From: Atopsyche davidsoni | Lineage: Eukaryota > Arthropoda > Insecta > Trichoptera > Hydrobiosidae | Assembly (NCBI GenBank): GCA_022113835.1 | Contig: JAILWY010000025.1 | Coordinates: 6,526,501 to 6,590,500 of the forward strand | Length of the DNA stretch: 64,000 bases | Reading direction: 5' to 3' | Shown here: piece by piece, positions 11,890 through 23,153 of the stretch | How the letters are laid out: each line of letters starts with the position of its first letter | How positions within the stretch are numbered: position 1 is the first letter of the stretch | Position numbers and translations under genes: made by a program | The notes under the pieces: model-generated | Seen by the model: only the letters and a program-made list of their open reading frames with translations | What the model was told of the DNA's origin: nothing | The model's database searches: none

Positions 11890-12050
11890 CGTTCTTCTTC
11901 ATCAAGTGCCTCTCCTCAGACGAGGTTGGCGACCATTTCACATGCTGAGCCAGTGTTCATGGGTCCTTCTACATATCTACACTGATACAATACAGTCCTA
12001 TACAAGCATTTCTACACGGGAAGACCGATTTGTGGAAGGTCAACATCATC
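11890..12050 (-). repeat. SINE-like/LINE 3' end retroposon, copy 3
   Basis: On the plus strand a TTCTTCTTCATC tail (minus-strand GAA/GAT repeats) precedes AAGTGCCTCTCCTCAG and GTTGGCGACCATTTCA. The upstream body is short and diverged. The simple-repeat tail at the 3' end suits RTE-like non-LTR elements. Confidence 0.6.
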
Positions 12051-13189
12051 GTTGATCATTCGTAGGAAACCCATGTAATGGGGGATATAAAGGTTTAGTT
12101 ATGGGAACACGTAGCGTTACACCATAGAACAACGTGTCTTCATTATTAAACAATATTTCAAAAATAATGAAAGCTTGGCAGCCTTTTAAAACTTTACTGC
12201 AAAAATGACGACTGGGAAGGGAATGGGAAGAAGAGATCTAAAGCACTCGTCGACACACAACTAGTTTATTATTTGTCTGTGTACATACAAAATTATGTCT
12301 GGCACGGCAAGTATCAGTTGTGACTGTCACGCATTGCGGATACACCACTCTATTTAACGGCCGCCTGAGCGATTGCGAGCGATCCGGGCGTGTTTGTTAT
12401 CACTGTCGCATTTGCGAATAAAAATGGCTGGCAGAGCTCGCATCTCGCTCGCCTCGGGCATAAATATGCATCGGCTTTGTGCGTTGCCTGGTTTGTCGGT
12501 TCTTGCGTAAGGCAGGTGAGTGATCTCCTTCGGAGTCACTCCCTCTGCGGCACTCACTCTTGCTTTCTGCGGGGATACCAGAAACTGGCTACACACCGTG
12601 GGGTGACCGTCATTTGGGCAAGGCGTGAAATTAATAAAAATCACGATTTTATGCTGTATGTAAAGTTGATATCTGACTTTGCTGTAAATAACATAAAAAA
12701 CTAGAGTTGGTTAAAAAAAAAAACGCTTTTTATAATTTAAAAATATATTTTATAAATTGTGAAGCTAGACTTCCCAATCTTTTTTTTTCAATTCAACATC
12801 TTCAATATCTTTAAACTGATAATTTATATTTTAAAAAATACATGGTTTATTCAATTCAAGCGCTACCTATTAGAAAATTCTGATGTTCTTGGAATGATTT
12901 TTTTTACTCTGAACCATGTTATAAGTGATTTTGTCTGTATTATTAATTAATTTACAATTATACGTACTTGAATAATTAAATAAATAACTTGAAATGTCTA
13001 TTTTGATTATTTTTCAAGCATCATGCTTTTTCTCAGAAGGGATTGGTGAGCAATCTAAATATTTTCTCAGTGATTATACGCTGTCGTAGAAATGGACACT
13101 TTCTCCTTCCAATGAATCTTTTTTTGGGGATTTTTTCCAGCTGCAGTACAATAGGACACATTCCGTTTTTTTACATCTTCTTCGTCAAA
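12051..13189. other. Intergenic, no gene recognised
   Basis: A moderately GC stretch at 12340-12640 opens on both strands but shows no domain. The rest is AT-rich with T and A runs. Confidence 0.4.
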
Positions 13190-13194
13190 TGCCT

Positions 13195-13745
13195 TACTGC
13201 TGCCTGAAGGCGGGGCGCGTATTAATACGTTTTTGAATGTGTTTACTCTAAAAGCGGCAGAAAGTCATTTTATTCTTTAGGTTTACAGCTCGAAATGTTT
13301 GTTTAGGACTCGTCATCGTTACTTCTACCAATACTGTCCAGTGATTCTGAATAAAGTGACAATGAAGAAGTGGATTGGTCAGAGAACGATAATCCTCCAA
13401 TTATTGAACAATTTTTAGGACAAAGTGGTGTTGTTGTGATGCCAAGTAATACGCAAAGTGTGTATGAAGTGCTTCAACTTTTTATAGGAAACGATTTATT
13501 TGACTACACGCAAATCGAAGAGTGTATAGACTAGATTTCACACGTGCAATTTTACGCGAATTTCGTCCGCTTCGCACATCAGTTTAGTCAATTTGGCTAC
13601 CTATATAAGCTATTGTGTAACAATAACATTTAATTTATTAACAAAAATCTCATAATCAACTCGGAGTTGCTAAACGGAAGAAATAAAAATCATAAAGCGT
13701 ATAGACTAGATTTACGCGAATTTTGCCACATCAGTTTAGTCAAGT
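13195..13745 (+). mobile_element. piggyBac-type non-autonomous element, copy 2 (truncated)
   Basis: Closely parallel to 10690-11200. It starts inside the left end at GGCGGGGCGCGTATTAA and keeps the remnant ORF with the same TAG after ATG-TTT-GTT (13304-13306), plus a further stop in the acidic segment. The left TTAA terminus is missing and no right TTAA terminus was found. Confidence 0.65.
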
Positions 13746-13822
13746 CATGAGCCCCCTCGCCACTATCAGAAGTTAATTAAAAAAAAAAATTATACACGAT
13801 CATGGTCACCCGACAAACGAAC

Positions 13823-14140
13823 TTAAACAAAAGCATTAGAAAAACACTGCGGCCGTCTCGCTCTCCCTCGCGCGGCCCGCCGGAAGAAAGTCGCGTCCCG
13901 CTCGCACCCGCAGGGCATTTTCACTTTCGTCTCACTTTCTTCTGGAGCCGTTAAAAAGCGCAGCGACTCGGAGGGACTGCCCCACGGACCGCGCGGGGTC
14001 ATTCCCCGACATGCGATGTCTGCCGACCGATTGCGACTTTTTTTCGAATTTCGGTAATTTCTAGAGTGTAAACACTCGCGGATGCAGATGTCGTCGCCTG
14101 GACCCTTCGAGGGTGCATCCACCCTCGGCGAAATGTGACA
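13823..14140. other. GC-rich patch, possible CpG-rich regulatory DNA
   Basis: Roughly 270 bp of CpG-rich sequence in AT-rich surroundings. An open frame of 139 codons on the minus strand (14242-13823) spans it, but its translation is arginine/proline/serine-rich with no domain, as expected from GC-rich DNA. I do not call it a gene. Confidence 0.35.
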
Positions 14141-14269
14141 ATGCGAGAGGAAGTAGAGAATGTAAAAAGTGAAGCTGAACAAGTCTTTGAACCCTCTTTG
14201 TAGACGCCGCAGTGGCGTGCTAGGTCTTACCATAATAAACATTTATTTCTAATGCTATGATTATTACTA

Positions 14270-14410
14270 CTGGGTGCCGAAAAAATGCCAACGTGAAACC
14301 GGTCACCAATAAAAATTACCACGTGGAAAAATCGCTCAAGTATTTAAAATATTAAAATGGAATTCCACCAAGTGCTTTCTGTCAAAAATATTGATTATTT
14401 AATTATACGA
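14270..14410 (+). repeat. Fold-back family member, copy 2
   Basis: It contains GAAACCGGTCACCAATAAAA, then ACGTGGAAAAATCGCTC and a downstream AAAATATTAAAATGGAA segment, matching 39740-39925 and 43190-43385. Only one arm is present, so it is a partial copy. Confidence 0.55.
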
Positions 14411-16080
14411 TGAGCAAACAATATGGGCTTATATTTCTGACTACATAAAGTATTTTCAGAGATTTGTAGTAAGCAAGGCTTGCCTTTCTATAATGATATG
14501 ATTTTGCACCTACCATATTAATAATTTTAATATGAAATTACAAGTGCAATATAAATAAACTAAATGAGATGAGCGCAGGTATTATGAATATGGTAAATAA
14601 AAATATGTATAATCGAATTAAAACATATTTTATTAGTGTCATTAGTCTTATCAGTTTGACGATGCCTCTACGAAGCAAATGAGCCCTCACGTGCTGAACT
14701 CTTCCGTATGTTTTAACAACTTTGTTTCATTACAATTACATATACTCGTACTGTTATCATGTGGTAACTTACTATATATAAAAAAAATTGACATAGGAAA
14801 AATGTTAACCCCAAAAAGTATTTCTCTATACATATTTTATAGGATGCTATTGGCAAATCACAGTCGGTTGTGTTGCTACGCGTGTAGGCTGCTCTGTGTC
14901 GGTTTTGTTTGATTCCAAACACACGCACCGCCCCTGGAGGCACGTGACAGTGGATGCATTTTTTACATGACAGCACGTGCTATTGCACGCTTTGTCGATC
15001 GCCTAAGTGCACTGACAACATCCCTTATAATTTTACCATAACAGCTGCAATGTTATATACATAAAAAAAAGTATTTAAAAAATAAATATATATAAGCGAT
15101 TTTGAAATATTTACACCTTAAAGCAATTGAGAAATAAATTTTAAAAAATTATACATAGTAGTCAGAAAAATATGAATTATTTAATAAACACTGCTCGTGT
15201 GCTCATTGCTTTCTATATTTATTTAATTGACATTTTTTTCGATACATGTACTGTTTTTTTGTGTTTTCTGATGATGATGACGATGACTCGTCCAGGAGTA
15301 ATGAGAGACACGCGTAAATATCCAAAATACGAAAATCGCTTATAAAAATACGAAAAAGGCGAATCAAATTAGGTATACCTATAATCTATTTTTTTTTTTT
15401 TTTAATATGGAGAACAACAAAAGATCCTTTTTTGTAATTTTATCCCATTTTATAAAAAGGTGGACGCGAAAAAAAAAAACGATATTCATGCGAGGATCAT
15501 TTCTTACGCTGAAGCAATATGCATTTATATGAATAGGGGATGGGACAAATATCCACGCGATACAACTATGCGAATCAAAGTATTTATATAATTTTTTTTT
15601 AATTAATATATTTACATATATTTCATATCTCAAAAGCGAGCGTTATAGATATCAATGATGTGTACCGATTCTCAACATGTGGTCGGCGGTGATTTATATT
15701 TTATCAACAAATACAACTTTTTTATTATTTTGGCTTCTGCAGCTGATTATCCAGAGAAACATCAATGGAATATGAGACTGAGTGAATGAGGAATAAATAT
15801 TTTCAGGAGAGGCACTTGAAGATATACAATACTCACTTCGGAACACGACGCCAATGTTGAAATGATTTCGGAAACGTCTCAGTGTTTGAATGACAGAACG
15901 GTCCGTTTCAATGGAGGTGCTGTACACGAACACACGATGCTATATCGACCACGTCTTTATTACTACTTAAATAGAAGATACCTCCACTCGTTATCGCAAA
16001 ACAATCGCTACTTTCAAATCATCCATACCTCCCTGCATAGTAGCAATAGCAACTTGAATATTTGGTTTCATGGGTGTTGA
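14411..16080. other. Intergenic AT-rich DNA, nothing identified
   Basis: Short frames only. Homopolymer T/A runs near 15390 and 15465. Confidence 0.45.
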
Positions 16081-16430
16081 GTTGGGACCAAGTGCCGGGA
16101 CCAGGGGAGAAGAATCATCTGTGTGATAATCAGCGGGGGTGATGATGAGAAACGAGGCCGCGAGTCAAAGTTGAGCATTCCCTGTCCTAGACGTTGCGAT
16201 TTTTACCTGTGCCGGGCCGATGGCTATCGCGTTTTTTACGCGCCCGGGGTCGCATTTTGATATAAAACACGGCCTGGGACCTCACAAAGGGGAGACCCCT
16301 GCGAAGTAGAACTCGATACCCACGCCCGGCGATTACCTGATCCGCCGAAATGCATCGCGGTCCCCTTGCACCTGCAGTCAGCACAGGTATGCCATCATCA
16401 TAGGCGCGAGGCGTCCAACTTCAACTTTAC
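16081..16430. other. GC-rich patch, function unknown
   Basis: Bases 16150-16420 are GC- and CpG-rich. Frames on both strands are short. The abrupt composition change to AT-rich DNA at 16430 resembles the patches at 13.9, 18.0 and 19.5 kb. Confidence 0.3.
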
Positions 16431-17690
16431 TCCCACCTTACCTATTAATATAAAAAATATACATATAACACATTTAAAAAAATATATTTATACACACATG
16501 CATACATACATACAAATTAACACATACAAACCTAAAAAATCATGCAAAATAATTATTATACAATATAATAATAAAAAATGAAAATTATCACTACGAGTGT
16601 TAAGCATGTCGTTGGTAGTGAATTTTCATAAAAAATTAATACTACAAAAAAAAAATTAAATATATATTTTATGGCAAGCAATGCTTTGTTGCTGGTATGG
16701 ACCGCACCCCAATGATTTACAACGGATAGATGATAGCCTCAATACCATAACCGAAACGTCGGAATCCTCAACTACCTCCCAAGAATATATCAATTCTAAA
16801 TACATTGTATTCGTTGGTAGAAAAAAATGTGAATTATTTTAATTTAATAAAAATTAACTTTATTTTATAATGATTGCAGGTTTCGATATTTTTAAAATAC
16901 CTCAATTTCCATTTCTTTCCTCATTTTTTTTAGCAGGGCCAACCCTTTTCTAGAAAAGAAGGCAGCAAAAAAACACCCCTGAGATTCGTTCATATTTTTA
17001 GAGCAAAAAACGACTAAAATATTTAACTTTTGCATTTCCTTATTATCCTTAAAAAAAAATAAAGACCCCGCCCGTTCGTGCGAAGGAGATTTTAGACTAC
17101 CTGCCTCTTAATGATTCGTATTGAAAGTTACCGATTAAGCTTTAGAGCGTAATTATTATTGTCAATATTCTCATTCATTAGCTTAATAATAAATATTAGT
17201 GATAATTATTTCACACGTGATTACCAATGCGACAATTGATTGCTACTATAATTATTTTATTTTTAACAACTAATTTCAAAATAATTTATTTTTTATACGT
17301 GCTACACATTATATGGGTTATAAAAGATTGTACATCTTACCTAATAAACAACTGATATTTTTTTATGCAAACATTACATTATATTGCCCAAACCATAATT
17401 AGTATATCAATATATATATAAGCATAAATTAATTCTAGCCTATTATTGCAATTTGTGTAAAAGAAACCAAAACAAGAATAACACCCCATGTTTTGTAAAT
17501 TAATAAACCCGCTAATATCTTCTTAAGAATGCAGAAAATAAAATGAATATAAATCCAAACTCTCTCAACAGGTGCTTTTCTTCGGACACCCCAACCCTTA
17601 AGGCTTTAGTTTGTCGGGCTTCAAGTCATTGTTATTGAAATTTTAATAATAAAAAATATTGACAAAAAAGCGAGCCCAGAAGGGTTAAAA
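16431..17690. other. Intergenic AT-rich DNA, nothing identified
   Basis: No exon-like or repeat structure recognised beyond simple AT runs. Confidence 0.45.
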
Positions 17691-17879
17691 TGGCAAACAG
17701 GGATGGAGTCTCTTCCGCGTTAAAAAACAAGATGGGGGTGTGCGAGACCCCTAATAAATTACTAACGCAGAAACATGCTAAGACGTCTCGTTTTTTATGC
17801 ATATTTTTTTATTTTATACCTGCCAGAGTTTATAAGCAGCCTGCGCACGCGGGAGCACGACCGATCGAAAATTAGACGG

Positions 17880-18217
17880 GGTGTTTAATGTGTATTTTTT
17901 CTGTGCGGGGAATCCCCGGCAGCTCCCGCCGCGCCGGGCTTTATTTACAGAGAAGACTCTTTCGTTTTATCAGGTTATTGCACTCGAGTTCTTTCTCAAC
18001 CAGTTTGGAGTGCGGATGGCGCTGGCGGGCGGGCCCCGCGGACCACGGCTGCGGAAGCGCTGCCCCCGATATGTCAACACCGCGCCCCGCCGCCCACCGC
18101 ACCCCTGCTCACCGATTTTTGTTAACCCCTCCACACAAGTCGCAACACTTCCAACTAGCCAACAGCGTTCTTCGCGGCGTTGTTTACATAGAAAAAAAAA
18201 AAAAAAAAAAAAAAAAA
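17880..18217. other. GC-rich patch followed by A run
   Basis: CpG-rich DNA (17880-18185) is followed by an A run at about 18190-18217. Frames of about 128 and 141 codons overlap here in two phases, which is what GC-rich DNA without stop codons gives by chance. A retroposed poly-A tail is possible but no parent gene is recognised. Confidence 0.3.
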
Positions 18218-18320
18218 ACACCCAAAACAAAAGTACCGGCAGATTCCAAATCGGTCCGTGTGTGCGGCCTTTAACCCTTAATAAACCAAAACGGTTACAT
18301 ATGTAACATACTGCGTATAA

Positions 18321-18757
18321 TCTACTATAATAATAGCCATTGTGTGTGTGTGTGTGTATGTTTAATTTTTTGGTTCTCTATAGAATATCTTAAAAGATAC
18401 AACGCTGATTTTTTGCATGTAAGTTTAGTAAATTTTTCCGCAGCTATGTGCCGAATTTCAAGACGATAGGATAATATTTTTATTCATAAACTAATTTAAT
18501 AAAACTATAAAATATGCTTTAGCGAGTTTCAATATGTACGAATTATAGGATTTTATTGTTCACCGCGAGAATTTCAAATTTAGAACTTTTACAAAAAAAC
18601 AAATTTTGATGCTTCTTAGAAATTTTCAGTTTATGTCAGTTTGACACAAGTACCAATTTTATTTTTTTATCGAAATTGCGTTAGAAATTATTAATCACAG
18701 CATTAATAACTCAAAATGCCTCCGAAAACGTCATTCTGTAACGGGCAACATTTCTAG
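18321..18757 (+). mobile_element. Non-autonomous Helitron, copy 2 (best ends)
   Basis: It is preceded by A and begins TCTACTATAATAATAGCC. It ends GGGCAACATTTCTAG and is followed by T. A short hairpin-like segment (ACGTCATTCTGTAACG) sits about a dozen bases before the terminal CTAG, where Helitrons carry their 3' hairpin. At 437 bp it has no coding capacity. Copies 1 and 3 confirm both boundaries. Confidence 0.78.
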
Positions 18758-18758
18758 T

Positions 18759-19400
18759 CTATATATATAAAACACAAAAGATGTTTCTATGTCCGTCATA
18801 GGCTTTGAAACCATCCAACCGATGTGCCCCAAACCGGTCTCATTTGAAAGACAATAATACTAAGAATCTTTGAGACTATTAAAACAATGCATTAAATACA
18901 TTCGGTCTATTAATTATGTCAATTTTCGACATTTTCCATACAAAAATTTTCAACATCTAAGATCGTTCCTCGCAAAGAATTTGAAAAAAGAACATTGTGA
19001 AGATCGCGCATAAAACAAAATCACCATCTGTCATTCACAACAGAGAGTTTTATCATTTGAGGTTAATCAAAAAATTGCACCGAAAAGAGGTGTAATTGGA
19101 AGAAATACAGCAGCCGAAATTGCCGGACAACACGAAGTCATTCGGAGTGAAAAAGGTTGAAAGAGCTGTAGAAACACTAGAACAACATGAAGCACGTCTA
19201 GAACAAGCTCTAATCAGAGCTGCTGAAACTCCTCAACAGCATTATAACACCGTAGTAGCACACGTCGGGTATCCGCTAGTAATCAATAAAAATGTATTCT
19301 AAATGTAACCAATGCTTCATAAGTTTTAAAAATCTCTAATTGAAAGTATTGTTTACTAAAATGGTTATATATTATTATTATACGCGGTGAGACCCTCGAA
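18759..19400 (+). mobile_element. Second Helitron-like fragment with remnant ORF
   Basis: Directly after the CTAG-T of the previous element the sequence starts TCTATATATATAAAACAC and GATGTTTCTATGTCCG, the style of a Helitron 5' leader. A frame open from 19096 to 19302 reads an ETLEQHEARLEQAL segment and an AAETPQQHYN segment. Such E-T-x-E-Q heptad-like repeats occur in the N-terminal region of insect Helitron proteins. No Rep or helicase motifs remain. This is a family-level inference, not a confirmed match. Confidence 0.45.
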
Positions 19401-19700
19401 TTAAGCCCTTTACACACGTCGCGACGCAACTCGCGACCGGCACGAGCAGAGTGGACGCCGTCGGCTGGTTACCGGCAGCGGGTGTAGGCGGCTTTGCGAT
19501 GACTTCTGTCGATCGGTTCCTCGAGACCACGGGCATCCTCGCCGTTGGCGGGATCAAACTTTTATTGGGTTACGCACGGTCAAGAACCCGAGTCGTCGTG
19601 CTTTTTTTACGACTTGCGCCATGGACGAGCTCGACCTCGGCGGGAAAAAATGGGGAGCTCTGCGCTGCGACCGGGCGTTTAGAAATTTGCATATTTATGG
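19401..19700. other. GC-rich patch with dispersed motif
   Basis: It holds ACACGTCGCGACGCAACTC and GGGTGTAGGCGGCTT, variants of a motif (GTGTCGCAGCGTGTGTAGG type) also present at 14.87, 42.17, 54.0 and 55.13 kb and throughout the array at 61.2-62.1 kb. It is probably part of a dispersed repeat rather than a gene. Confidence 0.35.
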
Positions 19701-22680
19701 TGCAGTTTGTGAACGCCCTGTGAAAGATTCCATCTCCGATTTAGAGTTATTTTTATATGTTTATTTTGTGATTTTTGAAATATGCACTTTTCACTTTTGG
19801 TACAGTATTCGTACAATACACAGTGTTCTGATGAAACTATGAGAAAGTCTCAAATATCCAAATTGAAATATCAAAAACAAAATGTTATCGCGAAAAACTA
19901 TCAAAGAACCGTACTTCTGTTTTTTTACAAAATTTAATCTCCAATTGGAATTGATAAAACACAATGGAAAAACATTTTAATATAGACTTCGACGCGACGT
20001 TCTTGAATACGATAATCATAAAAATATCAGTTGTCCAAGTGTAATATTTAAAAGATAAAGATAAGATGAAACATCACAAAGTGTTTTCTACATTAATTAT
20101 TTTGATTGATTTTGCCATTATTTTTTAAATAATGAATTATGTAAGTGACATCTGTTGTATTACTTTCACACTATTTGCTAAGACTTTTTATGGTTTGCGT
20201 CTAGACTAAACGTCATCTTCACACCAAGTCCACTACTACTCTTTATCTCGAAATCAATAAAATATATTATCTGTAGAGCTTTTAAATCAGATCAATTTAC
20301 AGCACACTTAACTTTTACTCAACTAATTCTATTTTTTTCATTTGACTGGACGATCCCTGAGAAAAAGATCTTCTTATAATCAAGTATATTATTAATTCAC
20401 ATAATTGTTTAATGTATAAATTTCACTGCTAAGGGAAGTCATCATCACGGTTTTACCAAATTAAAAATTAAAAAAGATATTTCAACACCTCAATAAATGC
20501 CTCTCATTAAAAGTTTTGTCTAGCGCTATCTGTTAATTCTTGTTTAAGCATGTTTCAACGAGAGACAAATTTCTACTCCTAGAGAAGTAATCTGTACATG
20601 TTTGCCATTTTATAAATAATAAAGATATTTCAAAAGCTCAATAAATGTCCATCATCATTGTCTGCTAATATCACCGACAGTGCACGGCGCTGCCCGCTGC
20701 AGACTCGTGGCAGGACGTCTTCCACTTCCAAGCCCGCCTGAGCTGATCTCTCGCCTTTGGTACTGAATCGTAACCGATGTGTATCTTAGAATGTTGTCTG
20801 AAGACTTGCAGATTGGTACCAAGGAGCTGCTCATCTTGGTAAGAGCTGACTGAATCATGAATCTTCCGAGTAGCACATTGAAGTGCTCATTCTATTGGGT
20901 TGGGCTCCACTGCCTAGTCAAAGAATCTGTACATTTTTTATAATTTATTAAGATATTTCAACGCCTATGTTACTGTATGCTAAAGATTAAAGAATATAAG
21001 TAAAGTTAAATTAAAGGCAAGACAACAAAGACACTTAACGTCGACTTTATATGAAGTAAGAGCTTACGGACTATGAAGTCTATAATGCGTCCTATTGAAG
21101 TATCGGGCTTGTAAGCCCTCGCTGACGTATTGCTGGGGGAATTTTCTAAGAATGCACTCAAAGCCTTTCATCATATTTGGTTATATTAGTTTTAACGTAG
21201 GCGAAGATGTATCGTCAATATTATAGACACTGGTAAATTAACTATCTTTTTGGTAGAAGTTTCGACTTAAGTAAATTCATTGGAAAATCAAGGAAACAGT
21301 AGGTAAATGTAAAAATAGTACAACCATATGCATAAATTACTATTTATTTAAAAAAACTTAAAACAAAACAAATCCTGATATAAAAAATTCACAAAAATAA
21401 CAATCATTACGCCGTCTCAGCGACTTAGGGTAACTAAGTCTATATCTTGTAGAGCAACAGTTCATTGCTTGGTCGCCAGATCGCAAAACACACTCGGGAG
21501 GTATTTCATGTTTGTGAATGAACCAAAAAATACTGTTTAAATCTTCGATTTTGCAAATCTTCATAAAAAATTAAGTTAAGAGATTCCACATTGAAAAGTC
21601 AATTGAAAAATCGGACGGGAACAAAGAAAACACTTGGGAAGAGGAAAGTTACTGAATACGGCATAAAATAATATAAGTATTGCACTAATCTAAATCACAC
21701 TAAATGCTCATGTTTAAAAACTATATATTTATGCATAGTATGTGTTAAAAAATTATAACAGTCTTAAAATGGTTTTAAAAAAGTGGCTACAGCAGTTCAT
21801 TCATAGCAATAGTTTTAAGTACGCACTATGTACTGAAACTACAGAAAAATGCTCATAATGTGTAATCAAAACTCAAACCAACCGACCAATTCTAATAATA
21901 CTTCTGGCCACCACGGCACTCCGTGGCCTGACTCTCGACTAGACGGAGCAGCGCAATGAACAAAAAGGAGCCGCAGCAGCTAAGATATATATACAGCTGT
22001 CATAATTTTTTTTTTTAATATTTCATTAACCAATCAAATTGTTCTGATACAGGACTATTAATTATCGGTAAACCATTTCTTCCGTATGGCAATTATATTT
22101 TCAAGCAGCTGCACTAATACAATAATTGAAAAATAAAATACTTGCGTGCTAAAAAAAACTCTAATCTTATCTAACTTAATAAATTTATTTCATAGCAATC
22201 AAACAATTTTTCCCTTTAACTCAATGATTTTTAATCACCCCTAAGCACCGACCTAGCACACTATTCAACTAGTTGGTTCAAACTTATGGTATTTTATCAC
22301 TCAAGATTAATTCGATACATGTACAGTAGATGAATTTTATAATGTGACATATACCTTTATTATTGTATACTACAGTATTAAAAACCATGTCATTTTTACA
22401 TTTTTTCTTCCAATTTCAGGAAATAGCTTTGTCTCTTAAAGATCCAATTATGTCCTACGTATGAATTGATAATTTTCATAAAATAACACACCCCAGTTTC
22501 AACAGTAACCACCTCAGCCAACCAAGTATCCATCATTAATTATTACTTAGAAATTGAGGTAAAAAGGTTCATAGATATCTTAACTAATTAAATACATTTT
22601 ATATAAATGGAAATATTGAAACTACAACCATGTAAGGAACCTGTGTAAAACATTAGAAAAATATATAATTTTCTTATGTG
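19701..22680. other. Intergenic, no gene recognised
   Basis: Mostly AT-rich. A GC-moderate stretch (20650-20890) lies between two related AT-rich segments sharing AAGATATTTCAA and CTGTACAT motifs (about 20470-20650 and 20920-20970), so some old repeat is likely. No coding exon could be supported. Confidence 0.4.
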
Positions 22681-23153
22681 TAGTTATCTTTGAATACGCT
22701 CTACAAGAACGCTCCGTGTACACATTATTTTATTTTCCACCCCTTCCACTAATAAATAAATAAATAAGCACTTGAAAAAATGCAACAAAGCATATCCATT
22801 TTTACTTTCATTCATCGTGTGCATGCCTTTTTGACTCAGTTCTTGTGAAAGACATTTTAAATCAATTAAGCCATGATATAAATTCTCTCCAACAATCTCT
22901 TTTTTCATTTTAGATAGACTATTTAAAAATATGATACTCGTTAGATCACTGGAGAACACTACAGCTAAATCACTCTTAAGATCCTTCCAACAATGATCAA
23001 ATTAATTATTCATAGATCAAAATAATGATTCATAGAATGTGCGTTTCATTTGTGTATATAAAGTCGTATCCAATAATCAGACGCTAGCCTGGTATTTGCA
23101 AGATAGATGAGTTATGCTTTAACTATAACCACTATAGATGAACTATTTCAAAA

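Noticed and set aside
12354..12704. Coding exon in a GC-moderate stretch
   Set aside because: Frames on both strands of similar length, with no domain, no conserved splice chain and no polyA support.
13823..14242. 139-codon open frame on the minus strand
   Set aside because: It spans a GC-rich patch where stop codons are rare. The translation is arginine/proline/serine-rich, with no domain and no partner exon.
17881..18306. Overlapping 141- and 128-codon frames
   Set aside because: Two phases are open over the same GC-rich DNA and both run through an A run as poly-lysine. This is composition, not coding.
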